Shown piece after piece: positions 9,649 through 19,148 of a stretch of DNA of 64,000 nt. The notes under the pieces were generated by a model. The model was given only the letters and a program-made list of their open reading frames with translations. It made no database searches and was not told where the DNA came from. Made by a program: the position numbers and the translations under genes. Origin of the DNA: Xanthocytophaga flava (GTDB lineage: Bacteria > Bacteroidota > Bacteroidia > Cytophagales > 172606-1); the NCBI GenBank assembly GCA_030068525.1, contig JASJOS010000018.1, positions 124,001 to 188,000 of the forward strand, in the 5' to 3' direction. Numbering within the stretch: position 1 is the stretch's first letter; every line of letters starts with the position of its first letter.

Positions 9649-10650
9649 ATGTCAAAGCCCTCTCTTTTCATAATACTTCTTGGCTTATGTCTGATTGCAT
9701 GTACCAGCACCAAACAAAATAGTAGTGCCGACGAAAACAAAGCACTGCATGGAACATATCGTATTGCATTAATACCTAAAGGTACTACTCATTCGTACTG
9801 GCTGGCTGTACATGCAGGGGCGGAAAAAGCTGCCCAGGAACTAGGAGTGGAACTGATATGGCAGGGACCTCAAAAAGAAGATGACAAGCAGGGTCAAATT
9901 CAAACAGTACAACACTTTACATCGCAGTCAGTAAATGCTATTGTGTTAGCTCCCATTGATGTACATGCTTTGGCACCTTCAGTAGCCTCAGCCTCCAGAC
10001 AACATATACCTGTTATTATCATTGACTCAGATTTAGACTCACAGGATTTTCATTCTTTTATTGCTACTAATAACAAACTGGCAGGCAAGCTTTGTGCAAA
10101 ACGTCTATGTGAACTGCTGGAGGGTAAGGGAAAAGTAGCCATGCTACGTTATCATGAAGGATCGGCCAGCGCAATGGCACGTGAAGATGGTTTTCTGGAA
10201 GGCTTAAAAGAATATGGACCATCAATCGAACTGGTATCAAGCAGTCATTATGCAGGTGTCACAATAGAAAAATCTGTCCATGCCTCTCTGAACTTATTAA
10301 ACAGCTGTAGTCAGCTGGATGGCATATTTACGCCAACGGAACTCACAACTCAGGGGATGTTACAGGCTCTGGAGATGCGGGGAAAAGCAGGTCAGGTAAA
10401 ATTCGTAGGTTTTGATTCCAATACGACATTGCTGGAAGCGCTGAAAAAGGACAAACTACATGGACTTGCTATACAGGACCCTTTCAAGATGGGATATGAA
10501 GGAGTAAAAACAGCTATTGCGATACTAAAAAATCAGCCTTTCGAAAAACATATCGATACTGGTATTATCATAGTGACTAAAGAAAATCTCAATGATCCTA
10601 TGGTAACCGAACTACTCAATACCAATCTAAACAGATGGTTAAAAGAATAA
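9649..10650 (+). CDS. Periplasmic sugar-binding lipoprotein, RbsB-like, without ABC partners
   Basis: A 333-residue periplasmic binding protein (Peripla_BP_4/LacI-type fold). The ATG at 9649 is chosen over an in-frame TTG twelve bases upstream because it gives a compact lipoprotein signal with a lipobox LIAC (Cys18). Family features include ALIPKGTTHSYW near the N-terminus, NAIVLAPIDVHAL, an inter-domain segment PVIIIDSDLDS, and FVGFDSNTTLLEAL. Such proteins usually feed ABC sugar importers, but no permease or ATPase gene is present here. It may instead act as a sensor, or serve a transporter encoded elsewhere. The MFS gene lies upstream on the same strand but has its own terminator. Confidence 0.8.
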   Translation: MSKPSLFIILLGLCLIACTSTKQNSSADENKALHGTYRIALIPKGTTHSYWLAVHAGAEKAAQELGVELIWQGPQKEDDKQGQIQTVQHFTSQSVNAIVLAPIDVHALAPSVASASRQHIPVIIIDSDLDSQDFHSFIATNNKLAGKLCAKRLCELLEGKGKVAMLRYHEGSASAMAREDGFLEGLKEYGPSIELVSSSHYAGVTIEKSVHASLNLLNSCSQLDGIFTPTELTTQGMLQALEMRGKAGQVKFVGFDSNTTLLEALKKDKLHGLAIQDPFKMGYEGVKTAIAILKNQPFEKHIDTGIIIVTKENLNDPMVTELLNTNLNRWLKE

Positions 10651-10665
10651 CATAACCATCTGTTT
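10629..10665. terminator. Perfect 13-bp inverted repeat over the stop codon
   Basis: AAACAGATGGTTA (10629-10641) and its exact reverse complement (10653-10665) flank an 11-nt loop that contains the TAA stop of the binding-protein gene. It lies between two convergent genes and probably terminates in both directions, though T-tracts are short. Confidence 0.5.
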
Positions 10666-10677
10666 AGCAATTAGATA

Positions 10678-11733
10678 CTATCTGTATTTAGGTGTATGTA
10701 CATCCAGAAACTTCGAAGAAGCATTATTCCACCCTTCAATGGCTTTCTTGCGTCCATTATTTAACTGAGTAGTTGCACTATTGAAATCATTAATGCCTTT
10801 GTTCATATCCTGAACGGCTTTATTATATTGAGCAACATCGTCTTTGGTTCTTTCTTTTTCACGTTTTGCTTCAAATGCCTTTCTGATCTTATCAAAGTTT
10901 TCTTCTTTCAAATAGAAATCTGTCATTACCGGAATCTGTGTGTTACATTCCTGAATATAGAATTGCAGTGCCTGCCGACATCCGTTTTCCAACGTATTAT
11001 CACTAAATAAGGCAGGAGTGGCTTTCAATTTTTCAATTCCTTCCTGGCTGTACTTTAACAAAGTATTTTTACTCTGTTCAATAGCATTGATATCTTTCTT
11101 CTGAATTGCTTCACTCAAATACATTTCCTGCTTATAGCTTTTGAAGAAAATAAGATATACCACTCTATGATAATCTGTTATTTTTCCAGCTTTTGCAGCT
11201 TTCTCCGATAACTCATCTTTTGTATCAACCAGTTGAACATTATGGTCTTTGGCAAACAGCTTCTCTGTTAACTGAAGACGATCGTTAGCTTGTTCGATTT
11301 TTTCACTAGCTAGGTCCTGAGCCAGCAGATAAGCCTCCATAGCATCATACGATTGCTCTGCAACATCTTCCAGATTCACGATTTTGCCATAGTCTTCATT
11401 TAAAATATGTGAGGTAATTAAATAGTAATTGGCTGTAGAATCGCGTAATGTCTTATCGCCTTCATAAGCAGGCATTGAACTTACCTTCTGACGGGCTTCT
11501 GCTACTGTTTTAATCAGTTCCTTCCGACGGTTTTCAATCTTTCGGGCACTTTTGCCATGACCAACTGCACTTGTATAACTAAGAAAGTCTTTTGTAATCT
11601 CCCGATGTTGCTGACTTATATAAGTCATATAAGAACCTGCCTGTTTGGGATTGTAATCCTGTGCATGTACTGAAATTTGTGTAATACTGAAAAAAGAAAT
11701 AAAACAGAAAATTGAGTGTAATGTATATTTCAT
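10678..11733 (-). CDS. Exported helical protein, LIC11966-like surface protein
   Basis: A 351-residue protein with a signal peptide (ends SVHAQ) and an otherwise charged, almost entirely alpha-helical mature part. Lys- and Glu-rich helices, such as EAKREKERTKDDVAQYNK near residues 290-310, suggest coiled-coil or helical-bundle structure. The sequence resembles what is annotated as LIC11966 family surface protein in Bacteroidota and Leptospira, a family without known function; this is from memory and moderately sure. It is a single gene converging on the binding-protein gene, with no catalytic motif. Confidence 0.65.
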   Translation of the reverse strand: MKYTLHSIFCFISFFSITQISVHAQDYNPKQAGSYMTYISQQHREITKDFLSYTSAVGHGKSARKIENRRKELIKTVAEARQKVSSMPAYEGDKTLRDSTANYYLITSHILNEDYGKIVNLEDVAEQSYDAMEAYLLAQDLASEKIEQANDRLQLTEKLFAKDHNVQLVDTKDELSEKAAKAGKITDYHRVVYLIFFKSYKQEMYLSEAIQKKDINAIEQSKNTLLKYSQEGIEKLKATPALFSDNTLENGCRQALQFYIQECNTQIPVMTDFYLKEENFDKIRKAFEAKREKERTKDDVAQYNKAVQDMNKGINDFNSATTQLNNGRKKAIEGWNNASSKFLDVHTPKYR

Positions 11734-12006
11734 AAAGTGTTTAATATGTTTTAAAATAAAAACATGTTTGACGGTGTAATTTCCCCTAAAGATAATTCTT
11801 TTTTCAAAATCAATTATTTAGGGTGTTGGGAGAAGATTTTACCAGAATGTAATGAATTTGTCCATTCTTCTTATTTGCATATAGCTTTAACCTCAGCAAC
11901 ATACTCACTCACAACATTTTATCTACAGATATTACTTACCCATACAGGCCATATCTTATAACATTTTCTTTCAAATTATCTTAATTTCTGGTAATGAGTT
12001 AGTTAC

Positions 12007-12891
12007 TTACAATTTGCGAACTGAGGATGATTCATAAGGAAGTGTAATAACAATGCTATCTCCGACTTGCCATTGAGTAGGATTTTGTACTGTTGAAGCA
12101 GTATCCAGAAAGATTCGATGGGTGCTATCAGATGCATGGATAGTAAGAATGCAGCCTCCTTCTACTGTTTCGACTTTAGTAAGAATACCTGTTAATTCTA
12201 TATGATGATATTTTTTGGGAGCATATAATAGATCTGCGGGCTTCCCCTGCTTTATTATTTTTCCCTGTTCTATTTTTATTACAACATCGGCCATCTTACG
12301 AATTTCTTCTATATCATGGCTTACCAGAATAGTTGTAAGAGAAAAATGTCTATGTAACCGAAGGGTTTCATCCTGTAAACGAGTTCTGGTTGCTTGATCC
12401 AGAGACGAAAAAGCTTCGTCCAAAAGAAGCAATGAAGGATTATGCGCCAGGGTACGACACAAAGCTACTCGCTGCTGTTGTCCGCCAGACAATGTGCCTG
12501 GCTTTCGGGAAGATAGTTGAGTAAGATCAGTCAGTTCCAGAAGTTCATCTACCCATCGTTTATCTCTATGATCAGCCAAGCCATATTCAATATTTTGTCG
12601 TACTGTCATATTGGGAAACAAGGCATATTCCTGAAACACCATCCCAACCCCTCTCTTTTGTGGACTTACATGAATGCCTTTTTTCTTATCAAACCAGATT
12701 TGTCCATTTACTTCGATATGTCCATCATCAGGTTTTGTTAAGCCAGCCAGCATCCGAAGCAAGGTAGTTTTTCCAACACCCGAACTTCCATATAAAGCCA
12801 CAACGGATCCGGTTTCAATCTGCATCTCTATCGTAAGCATTTGATCCCCTTCTGAGGTATAGATATATTTAGAGAGTTGGAGATCAATCAT
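12007..12891 (-). CDS. modC: Molybdate ABC transporter ATP-binding protein ModC
   Basis: A 294-residue ABC ATPase with Walker A GSSGVGKTT (about 35-43), Q-loop VFQEYALFPNMTV, signature LSGGQQQR, Walker B LLLLDEAFSSLD and switch His in LVSHD. A short C-terminal TOBE/Mop-like domain (about 225-294) is the part that senses substrate in ModC proteins, although it is shorter than usual. It is the last of three tightly spaced genes (35 bp after modB) encoding binding protein, permease and ATPase. Hydrolysis of ATP here drives molybdate (or tungstate) import across the inner membrane. Sulfate import is an alternative, but the gene order and the binding protein favour molybdate. Confidence 0.85.
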   Translation of the reverse strand: MIDLQLSKYIYTSEGDQMLTIEMQIETGSVVALYGSSGVGKTTLLRMLAGLTKPDDGHIEVNGQIWFDKKKGIHVSPQKRGVGMVFQEYALFPNMTVRQNIEYGLADHRDKRWVDELLELTDLTQLSSRKPGTLSGGQQQRVALCRTLAHNPSLLLLDEAFSSLDQATRTRLQDETLRLHRHFSLTTILVSHDIEEIRKMADVVIKIEQGKIIKQGKPADLLYAPKKYHHIELTGILTKVETVEGGCILTIHASDSTHRIFLDTASTVQNPTQWQVGDSIVITLPYESSSVRKL

Positions 12892-12926
12892 AGGTGATAT
12901 GAATAAACGACAGTATTTTTTTTCTT

Positions 12927-13604
12927 TTAAAATAGTGTATGAGATTGAGTTCGTCTGGAGAGTCGATACAAAGCAATCAATAATACAAAGGAAAACAGTA
13001 ATAAAGCCAACGCATACTGATTAGCTTGTTTGTATTTCAGATCTTCTACCAGATCATAAATTACAATCGAAGCAACACGCGTCTCACCGGGAATATTGCC
13101 TCCAATCATCAAAATCACGCCAAATTCTCCCATAGTATGTGCAAAGGTAAGTACAATACCACTTAGCAGAGAAGGTTTGATGTTCGGTAAAATCACTTTC
13201 CATAGAGTAGTCATCCGCGATTTGCCTAGAGTATAGGAAGCATCCAGTAGAATAGAGGGGAAATTTTCAAAACCTGCCTGTATAGGATGTACCATAAAAG
13301 GCAAACTATATATTGTTGAGCCTATCAGAATGCCCGCAAAGGTAAAATTCAGTGAAACATGCAGATACTTCTCCAACCAGTGTCCCAACATATTCTCAGG
13401 GCTGAATGTAACCAATAGATAGAACCCCAATACAGTAGGTGGCAATACCAGAGGTAAACTAATCAGGGCTTCTATAATGGGCTTGATCCGAAAACGAAAA
13501 AAGGCCAGACCATAAGCCAAAGGAATACTTACTATCACTAAAATAAAGGTTGTACAAAAAGCCAGCTGACATGTCAGCAACAACGTTTCAAGATACTCTT
13601 CCAT
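12927..13604 (-). CDS. modB: Molybdate ABC transporter permease ModB
   Basis: A 225-residue inner-membrane permease with five to six hydrophobic segments. The ATG at 13604 is chosen rather than an upstream TTG (13652) because it gives the usual ModB length and removes an overlap with modA. The cytoplasmic EAA loop, which docks onto the ATPase, is visible as LDASYTLGKSRMTTLWKVIL, followed by the conserved P-N-I-K-P and an AHTMGEFGVILMIGGNIPGE segment typical of ModB. It lies between modA (25 bp away) and modC (35 bp away) in one operon. Confidence 0.87.
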   Translation of the reverse strand: MEEYLETLLLTCQLAFCTTFILVIVSIPLAYGLAFFRFRIKPIIEALISLPLVLPPTVLGFYLLVTFSPENMLGHWLEKYLHVSLNFTFAGILIGSTIYSLPFMVHPIQAGFENFPSILLDASYTLGKSRMTTLWKVILPNIKPSLLSGIVLTFAHTMGEFGVILMIGGNIPGETRVASIVIYDLVEDLKYKQANQYALALLLFSFVLLIALYRLSRRTQSHTLF

Positions 13605-13629
13605 AAATCCAATTGTACCTGTTAATATG

Positions 13630-14406
13630 CTACTTAGGAAGAGAAAAGCCAAACTTTTGTAATAGGGACTTAGCAGAGGGAGAGCTTATAAAAGTAGAAA
13701 ATAGTTGTGTCCCTTTTTTCTTTTCACCACGCTTTAAAATTACATACGCTTGTTCCAGAGGAGTATGTGTAGTATCTGGAATAACATAATACTTTCCCTG
13801 ATTCTGAAGTTCAGGACTCATCACCAATGATAAGGCAACAATCCCAATATCAGCAGCGCCAACAGATATGTATTGTGCAGTCTGTGAGATATTTTCACCC
13901 AATACCAGTTTAGACTTTATCTTATCATATAATTTGTAGTGAATGAGACTTTCCTTAGCCTTTTTCCCATAAGGAGCATGCTCTGGATTAGCAATGGCAA
14001 TTTTTTTGACTGAAGGGTCAAGCACTGTATTCATGCCTTTGGTCACTGGATTAAGTTTCTTGCTCCATAGCACAAGTTTTCCAATAGCATAGAGATTCAC
14101 AGAGGAGGCAGTAAGCTTTTTTTCCTGTAATTGAAGGGGATACTCTTTATCAGCAGAGAAGAATATATCAAAGGGAGCTCCATTGGAAATCTGATGGAAG
14201 AACTTACCCGAAGAACCATAGATAACAGTTACTTTATAAGATGGATACGTTTTTTTAAAGACTGTCACCAGTGAATCCATTGCGAATCGCAGATCAGAAG
14301 CAGCCGCAATAGTAATTTCTTCTTCTTGGGGAGTAGAGTACTTCACAGGAGATACTCCATGTGCAAACAATAAGAAGACAAGCAATCCAAGAATTGTATA
14401 TTTCAT
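13630..14406 (-). CDS. modA: Molybdate-binding periplasmic protein ModA
   Basis: A 258-residue binding protein of the type II periplasmic fold. The ATG at 14406 is preferred over the longer frame from 14478 because it directly precedes a signal peptide (MKYTILGLLVFLLFAHG). Family motifs are ITIAAASDLRFAMDSL (first oxyanion-binding Ser), YGSSGKFFHQISNGAPFDIF (second Ser pair) and IANPEHAPYGKKAKESL, all typical of ModA. It captures molybdate in the periplasm for ModBC, encoded just downstream. No molybdenum-cofactor biosynthesis gene or molybdoenzyme is visible nearby, so which enzyme uses the metal is unknown. Confidence 0.87.
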   Translation of the reverse strand: MKYTILGLLVFLLFAHGVSPVKYSTPQEEEITIAAASDLRFAMDSLVTVFKKTYPSYKVTVIYGSSGKFFHQISNGAPFDIFFSADKEYPLQLQEKKLTASSVNLYAIGKLVLWSKKLNPVTKGMNTVLDPSVKKIAIANPEHAPYGKKAKESLIHYKLYDKIKSKLVLGENISQTAQYISVGAADIGIVALSLVMSPELQNQGKYYVIPDTTHTPLEQAYVILKRGEKKKGTQLFSTFISSPSAKSLLQKFGFSLPK

Positions 14407-14597
14407 TGTGTTGAAGTAGTTGCTTTCACAAAAATAAGGCATGAAAGGTACTATCCTACTAAAAAAGGGGTTGCTCATTCAAACTCGTGAGAGAGAACGT
14501 ATCTCATTTCATAAAGTATCATTCTGTCTTGCTGAAAATCTGACAAGAATCATCTTTTAGTGTACTAAATGTTACAGAATGCATAGTTCAGAGATCC

Positions 14598-14605
14598 TAT
14601 TTTTG
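14598..14605 (+). promoter_or_regulatory. Bacteroidota -7 box upstream of the MBL/rhodanese gene
   Basis: TATTTTTG matches the TAnnTTTG consensus and lies 44 bp before the start codon, giving a short leader. No convincing TTTG -33 element was seen. Confidence 0.45.
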
Positions 14606-14649
14606 TATCGTACAGTATTCAGAATTTCATTAGAAACCAACTACTAACC

Positions 14650-16071
14650 ATGAAAGTCGAACAAATTTATACAGGCTGCCTGGCAGAAGCTGCCTACTAC
14701 ATTGTTTCAGACGGAGAAGCCGCTGTCATAGATCCATTACGGGATATCCAACCTTTTATTGAACAGGCAAACCAGGATAATGTCAAGATCAAATATGTAT
14801 TTGAAACGCACTTTCATGCAGATTTTGTATCAGGGCATCTGGATCTGGCTGAAAAAACCGGAGCAGAGATTGTGTTTGGTCCATCCGCACAACCTGCCTA
14901 TCCAGCCCTTATTGCCAAAGATGGCCAAGAGTTTCGAATAGGAAAAATCAGTATTCGGGCCATTCATACACCTGGACACACCATGGAATCTACGTGTTAT
15001 CTTTTATTGGATGAACAAGGGCAAGAAGTAGCTATATTTACCGGAGACACTCTTTTTATTGGAGATGTAGGACGTCCGGATCTGGCGCAGCATGTAATCA
15101 GCGAACTAACAGAAGAAAAACTTGCCGGACATCTATATGATTCTCTGCATACCAAAATACTTCCTTTATCTGATACCATTATTATTTATCCAGGTCATGG
15201 AGCAGGCAGTGCCTGTGGTAAGAAAATGAGCAACGAAAGGACTGATACTCTCGGTAATCAGAAAAAACACAACTATGCACTAAATCCCAACCTTACCAAA
15301 AAACAATTTATTCAGCAAGTTCTGGATGGATTAATGCCCCCTCCTGGTTATTTTCCATATAATGTATTACTCAATATAAAAGGATATGAAAAGCTGGATA
15401 AGGTTATTGAACGAGGTAATAAGGCACTTTCTCATGGTACATTTGAAGCTATAGCAAACACAACAGACGCCATTATACTGGATGTCAGACCCGCACAGAT
15501 CTTTGCCAAAGGATTCATCCCTAATTCGATCAATATAGGTCTGGACGGGCAGTTTGCGTCTTGGGTAGGAACACTGATACCCGATTTGAAACAACCGATT
15601 TTACTGGTCACAGAATCAGGAAAAGAACAGGAAACGATTACTCGTCTGGCACGTGTAGGGTATGATAACTGTATAGGTTATCTGGAGGGTGGTTTTGAAA
15701 CCTGGAAAGTAGCTCAGATGGAAACGGATCAGATAGAATCCATTTCAGCAGAACAATTCTCGGAACTACTTATTGAAAACTCCAAGCTAGCAGTTTTGGA
15801 TGTGCGTAGAAAAAGCGAATACAATTCTGAACACATTGTAGGTGCTGAAAATCTACCTTTAGACTTTCTTAATCAATACATGTCACAAATCAAGCCTGAA
15901 CAAACATATTATGTGCATTGTGCAGGTGGCTATCGATCTATGACAGCTATTTCTATATTAAAAGCTCGTGGCTTTCAAAATTTGGTAGATGTAAAAGGTG
16001 GGCTTTCTGCCATTAAGTCTGTTAATAAAGTTCCTTTAACAGAGTATGTCTGCCCTACAACTCTTCTATAA
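14650..16071 (+). CDS. Metallo-beta-lactamase-fold hydrolase fused to two rhodanese domains (persulfide dioxygenase type)
   Basis: A 473-residue cytoplasmic protein. The N-terminal MBL domain (1-210) has THFHADFVSGH (His54, His56, Asp58), HTPGH (106-110) and TGDTLFIGDVGRPDL, the metal-binding pattern of ETHE1-like persulfide dioxygenases. Two rhodanese domains follow, at about 265-355 and 370-462. The second has the catalytic Cys424 in HCAGGYRS; the first has VTESGKE at the equivalent loop and no cysteine, so it should be catalytically dead. Related proteins oxidise glutathione- or thiol-persulfides and shuttle sulfane sulfur. It is transcribed divergently from modABC and stands alone. Confidence 0.85.
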   Translation: MKVEQIYTGCLAEAAYYIVSDGEAAVIDPLRDIQPFIEQANQDNVKIKYVFETHFHADFVSGHLDLAEKTGAEIVFGPSAQPAYPALIAKDGQEFRIGKISIRAIHTPGHTMESTCYLLLDEQGQEVAIFTGDTLFIGDVGRPDLAQHVISELTEEKLAGHLYDSLHTKILPLSDTIIIYPGHGAGSACGKKMSNERTDTLGNQKKHNYALNPNLTKKQFIQQVLDGLMPPPGYFPYNVLLNIKGYEKLDKVIERGNKALSHGTFEAIANTTDAIILDVRPAQIFAKGFIPNSINIGLDGQFASWVGTLIPDLKQPILLVTESGKEQETITRLARVGYDNCIGYLEGGFETWKVAQMETDQIESISAEQFSELLIENSKLAVLDVRRKSEYNSEHIVGAENLPLDFLNQYMSQIKPEQTYYVHCAGGYRSMTAISILKARGFQNLVDVKGGLSAIKSVNKVPLTEYVCPTTLL

Positions 16072-16083
16072 AAGAATGGCTAA

Positions 16084-16120
16084 ATCCTTCCTGTAAAAAC
16101 CTCTCTTTTGCAGGAAGGAT
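16084..16120. repeat. Hairpin after the MBL/rhodanese gene
   Basis: ATCCTTCCTG (16084-16093) pairs with CAGGAAGGAT (16111-16120), 13 bp past the stop codon. The following bases are A-rich rather than T-rich, so it is a weak terminator candidate. Confidence 0.4.
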
Positions 16121-16362
16121 CAAAAAAAGAAGAATAAGCATCCTTCCAATCTCTCCTGTTATCCTCATCACAATCTATTTCAGTCTTATCTGAAATCTCT
16201 GCTCATTCTTCGTAAGGGCATGCTTTTTTTGAGAGTTAAACAAATGTCTTTTTTTATACTCTCTTTATATCCTGTTTTGTTTATTAACAGTTGTTTTCAG
16301 ATAATTTCCCTGAATAATATTCAGGATGGTGCATAGTTTCAAACAAAACAGTCTTATAAATT

Positions 16363-16881
16363 ATGCTATACTATTTAATTGACGATGACGAGACCTCCCG
16401 ACTAATATTTGAAAAACAACTCGAAAAAACAGTCGGTAAAAATCAGCTTCTTTCTATTCCTGTTGAATACACCCATCCACTATACACATCAGATGCAGAA
16501 AGTAACAAACAAGCTGAGCCCTTTCCAACAGATACACAATCAAAGGCAAAAGTAAAGCTACAAAGTTTTTCTTCTGCTGTTTCTGCTCTTACACTTATTC
16601 GCAAGCACTTTCTTTTGGGTAACTATACCTCTTTACCAGACTGGATATTTCTTGATATTATTATGCCTGGTATTGATGGATGGCAATTTCTGGATAAACT
16701 GATGGAATTATTCAGAACTGTTCCCAGTGCCAAAGACACAGGCATCAAAGTAGGCGTTTGTCTGCTTACAGCCTATGTAAATCAATATGATCTTCAGCGT
16801 GCACAGCAATATCCACTTGTTAAAGATTGCTTATTAAAACCCCTTACGGCTATAGATTTAAAGCTGGTTACCCAGATTTAA
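16363..16881 (+). CDS. Stand-alone response-regulator receiver protein
   Basis: A 172-residue CheY-like receiver. The acidic pair is in YLIDDDETS (residues 4-12), the phosphorylatable Asp is in WIFLDIIMPGIDGWQF (near residue 101), the conserved Thr/Ser position is in LLTAY, and the Lys is in CLLKPLT. Between the first acidic pair and the phospho-acceptor there is an insertion of roughly 45 residues rich in polar residues (about 30-75), which makes the protein longer than a standard receiver. No output domain and no histidine kinase gene is adjacent, so its partner is unknown. Confidence 0.8.
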   Translation: MLYYLIDDDETSRLIFEKQLEKTVGKNQLLSIPVEYTHPLYTSDAESNKQAEPFPTDTQSKAKVKLQSFSSAVSALTLIRKHFLLGNYTSLPDWIFLDIIMPGIDGWQFLDKLMELFRTVPSAKDTGIKVGVCLLTAYVNQYDLQRAQQYPLVKDCLLKPLTAIDLKLVTQI

Positions 16882-16991
16882 CATGTACCTATTAGCAGAG
16901 GCACTATCTTTTACGTTCTATGTAAAGATGTTCGGACTGTTTCCATGTTTATTACAGGTCTCTGAATATCTATCGGAATACGGGTAACTAA

Positions 16992-17438
16992 ATGAAAGGA
17001 GGGTTTATGCAAATGACCTACTCACAACCAGCAAACCTTCAATGGTTGCTCAATAAAGTGCAGAAGGACTCAGAATTAAAGAATATGTTTGTCTATCATC
17101 TCCAATTGGCGATACACTATCAGAATGGATGTGATGAACAAATTGACAATCTCCAGAATCAGGACTTTCAGGAAAGCTTCACGCTGATGAGGCATCTATA
17201 TGAGGCCAGTCATGAATTATTACATTTTTATATAACACAGAACCTGTCCTACAGGTCCTTTGCCAATGATATAATGCAGATCGTTGATAGACCTGCAGCA
17301 GAACTTGAAAGCGTTCTTCAGCAACTGGATATCCACAGGCAAGTTGATGATCAGATAAGAGATACTAAAGGACTAATAAATCATGAAGGAGCAGCACCTC
17401 CAATGAACAACCAGGAAAGGATTATTCCAAGATCCTGA
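16992..17438 (+). CDS. Hypothetical small helical protein
   Basis: A 148-residue soluble protein with no signal peptide or recognised domain; the composition predicts mostly helices (QWLLNKVQKDSELKNMFVYH, DLQNQDFQESF). The start is uncertain: AGGAGG lies inside the first codons (16997-17002), so ATG at 17007 or 17013 could be the true start with a Shine-Dalgarno at normal spacing, which is uncommon in this phylum. It lies 110 bp after the receiver gene on the same strand and could belong to the same unit. Function unknown. Confidence 0.5.
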   Translation: MKGGFMQMTYSQPANLQWLLNKVQKDSELKNMFVYHLQLAIHYQNGCDEQIDNLQNQDFQESFTLMRHLYEASHELLHFYITQNLSYRSFANDIMQIVDRPAAELESVLQQLDIHRQVDDQIRDTKGLINHEGAAPPMNNQERIIPRS

Positions 17439-17598
17439 GAAATTCTACAGCAAAAAAATGGCTAAACAGCATAAAAATTGTGCACTCCACACATTGAAAA
17501 ATAAGTGTGGAAGTATAGCTACATATACAATACTCATGTCTGTCCCATAGGCATTCTTTTTTAGCTATAGGTACTACACCCTATAAAATTAACTAGCT

Positions 17599-19146
17599 AT
17601 GAGAAGAGATGGAAAAACAACCAGCCTATGGCAAGACCAGATGCCTGATTATGAGTCTGAAAATCAAGTTCTGAAATCTGATAAAATTTATGATGTTCTG
17701 GTCGTTGGAGGAGGAATTACAGGTATAACGACCGCTCTTCTATTACAAAAATCTGGTAAGAACTGTATAGTTGCAGAAGCACACTCTATTGGGTTTGGGA
17801 CTACAGGAGGAACAACAGCCCATCTGAACACTATGCTTGATACAGATTATCACACCTTAATTAATGATTTTGGAGAGAAAAGTGCTCAAATGGTAGCTGG
17901 TATTACCCGAGAGGCTATTAACACAATCAAGCAACTAGCCTCTGACTACCAGGCAAACTGTGCATTTAAAGAAGTATCGGGTTATCTGTTTGCCCAAAAT
18001 GAAGAGCAGGCAAAGTATTTAGACAAAATAGTTGAAGCTTCTCGTAAGGTTGGGATTTCTATCGAGTATACAGATCAGATTCCATTACCTGTTACATACC
18101 AAAAAGCAGTAGTGTTTGACAAACAAGCTCAGTTTCATCCCACCCGATATGTATTTGCCTTAGCACAAGCGTTTGAGAAAATGGGAGGAACTTTATGGCA
18201 ACACTGTCAGGTTACCGACATCGATGAAGGTGATAGTATTCGGGTAACTACTTCACAGGGCATTATTCAGGCAAGGAAACTCGTATATGCTACCCATATA
18301 CCACCGGGTGTAAATTTGCTTCATTTTCGTTGTGCACCCTATCGAAGTTATGTACTGGCCGTAACATTAAACAATGAAGAGCAGTATCCTGATGGCTTGG
18401 TATATGACATGGAAGACCCTTATCATTATTACCGTACACAGGAAATAGATGGCCAACGTTATTTGATTGTAGGAGGCGAAGATCATAAAACTGCTCATAT
18501 GGAAAATACGGAGATTTGTTTCCGCAACCTGGAAAGTCATGTAAGACAGCATTTTGCAGTAGATCAGATTGTATTCAAATGGTCATCACAATATTTTGAG
18601 ACTACGGATGGACTTCCGTATATAGGTCACTTACCAGGTGCTTCCGACAATGTGTATGTTGCCACTGGCTATAGTGGTAATGGAATGACCTTTGGTACAG
18701 TAGCGGCCATTGTACTTACTGATCTGCTAACTACAGGTCAAAGCTCTTATAAGGATCTGTTTGCTCCTGGTCGGGTGAAACCTGTAGCTGGATTTACTTC
18801 TTTTGTAAAAGAACAAGTAGACGTAATTAAAGAATTTGCAAGTAAATGGTTTTCTCAAAGCGATCTGAAAGAACTGGCCGAACTGGCACATGATGAAGCC
18901 AGAGTGGTAGAATACGAAGGAACTTCCATTGCTATGTATAAAGATGAACGCGGACAAATACATGCTGTAAATCCAACATGTCCTCACGCTAAATGTGCTG
19001 TAGCCTGGAATAGTGCTGAAAAAAGCTGGGATTGCCCATGTCATGGCTCTCGTTTTTCCTGTGATGGCGAACTCCTGACAGGACCAGCACGTAGCAATCT
19101 TGAAAAAATCAATATAGATGAACTGGAAGAGGCCGACGGAGAATAG
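17599..19146 (+). CDS. FAD-dependent oxidoreductase with C-terminal Rieske [2Fe-2S] domain
   Basis: A 515-residue cytoplasmic enzyme. The N-terminal DAO-type FAD domain shows the dinucleotide motif VVGGGITGITTA (about 36-47) and GFGTTGGTTAHLNT, and closes with ATGYSGNGMTFG near residue 355. The last 80 residues are a Rieske domain with cluster ligands Cys461/His463 (CPHAKC) and Cys479/His482 (CPCH). This fusion is known in bacteria as a Rieske-containing FAD oxidoreductase, thought to pass electrons from a bound substrate (probably an amine or amino acid) to the iron-sulfur cluster, but the substrate is not known. It is a single gene with its own terminator. Confidence 0.85.
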   Translation: MRRDGKTTSLWQDQMPDYESENQVLKSDKIYDVLVVGGGITGITTALLLQKSGKNCIVAEAHSIGFGTTGGTTAHLNTMLDTDYHTLINDFGEKSAQMVAGITREAINTIKQLASDYQANCAFKEVSGYLFAQNEEQAKYLDKIVEASRKVGISIEYTDQIPLPVTYQKAVVFDKQAQFHPTRYVFALAQAFEKMGGTLWQHCQVTDIDEGDSIRVTTSQGIIQARKLVYATHIPPGVNLLHFRCAPYRSYVLAVTLNNEEQYPDGLVYDMEDPYHYYRTQEIDGQRYLIVGGEDHKTAHMENTEICFRNLESHVRQHFAVDQIVFKWSSQYFETTDGLPYIGHLPGASDNVYVATGYSGNGMTFGTVAAIVLTDLLTTGQSSYKDLFAPGRVKPVAGFTSFVKEQVDVIKEFASKWFSQSDLKELAELAHDEARVVEYEGTSIAMYKDERGQIHAVNPTCPHAKCAVAWNSAEKSWDCPCHGSRFSCDGELLTGPARSNLEKINIDELEEADGE

Positions 19147-19148
19147 AT

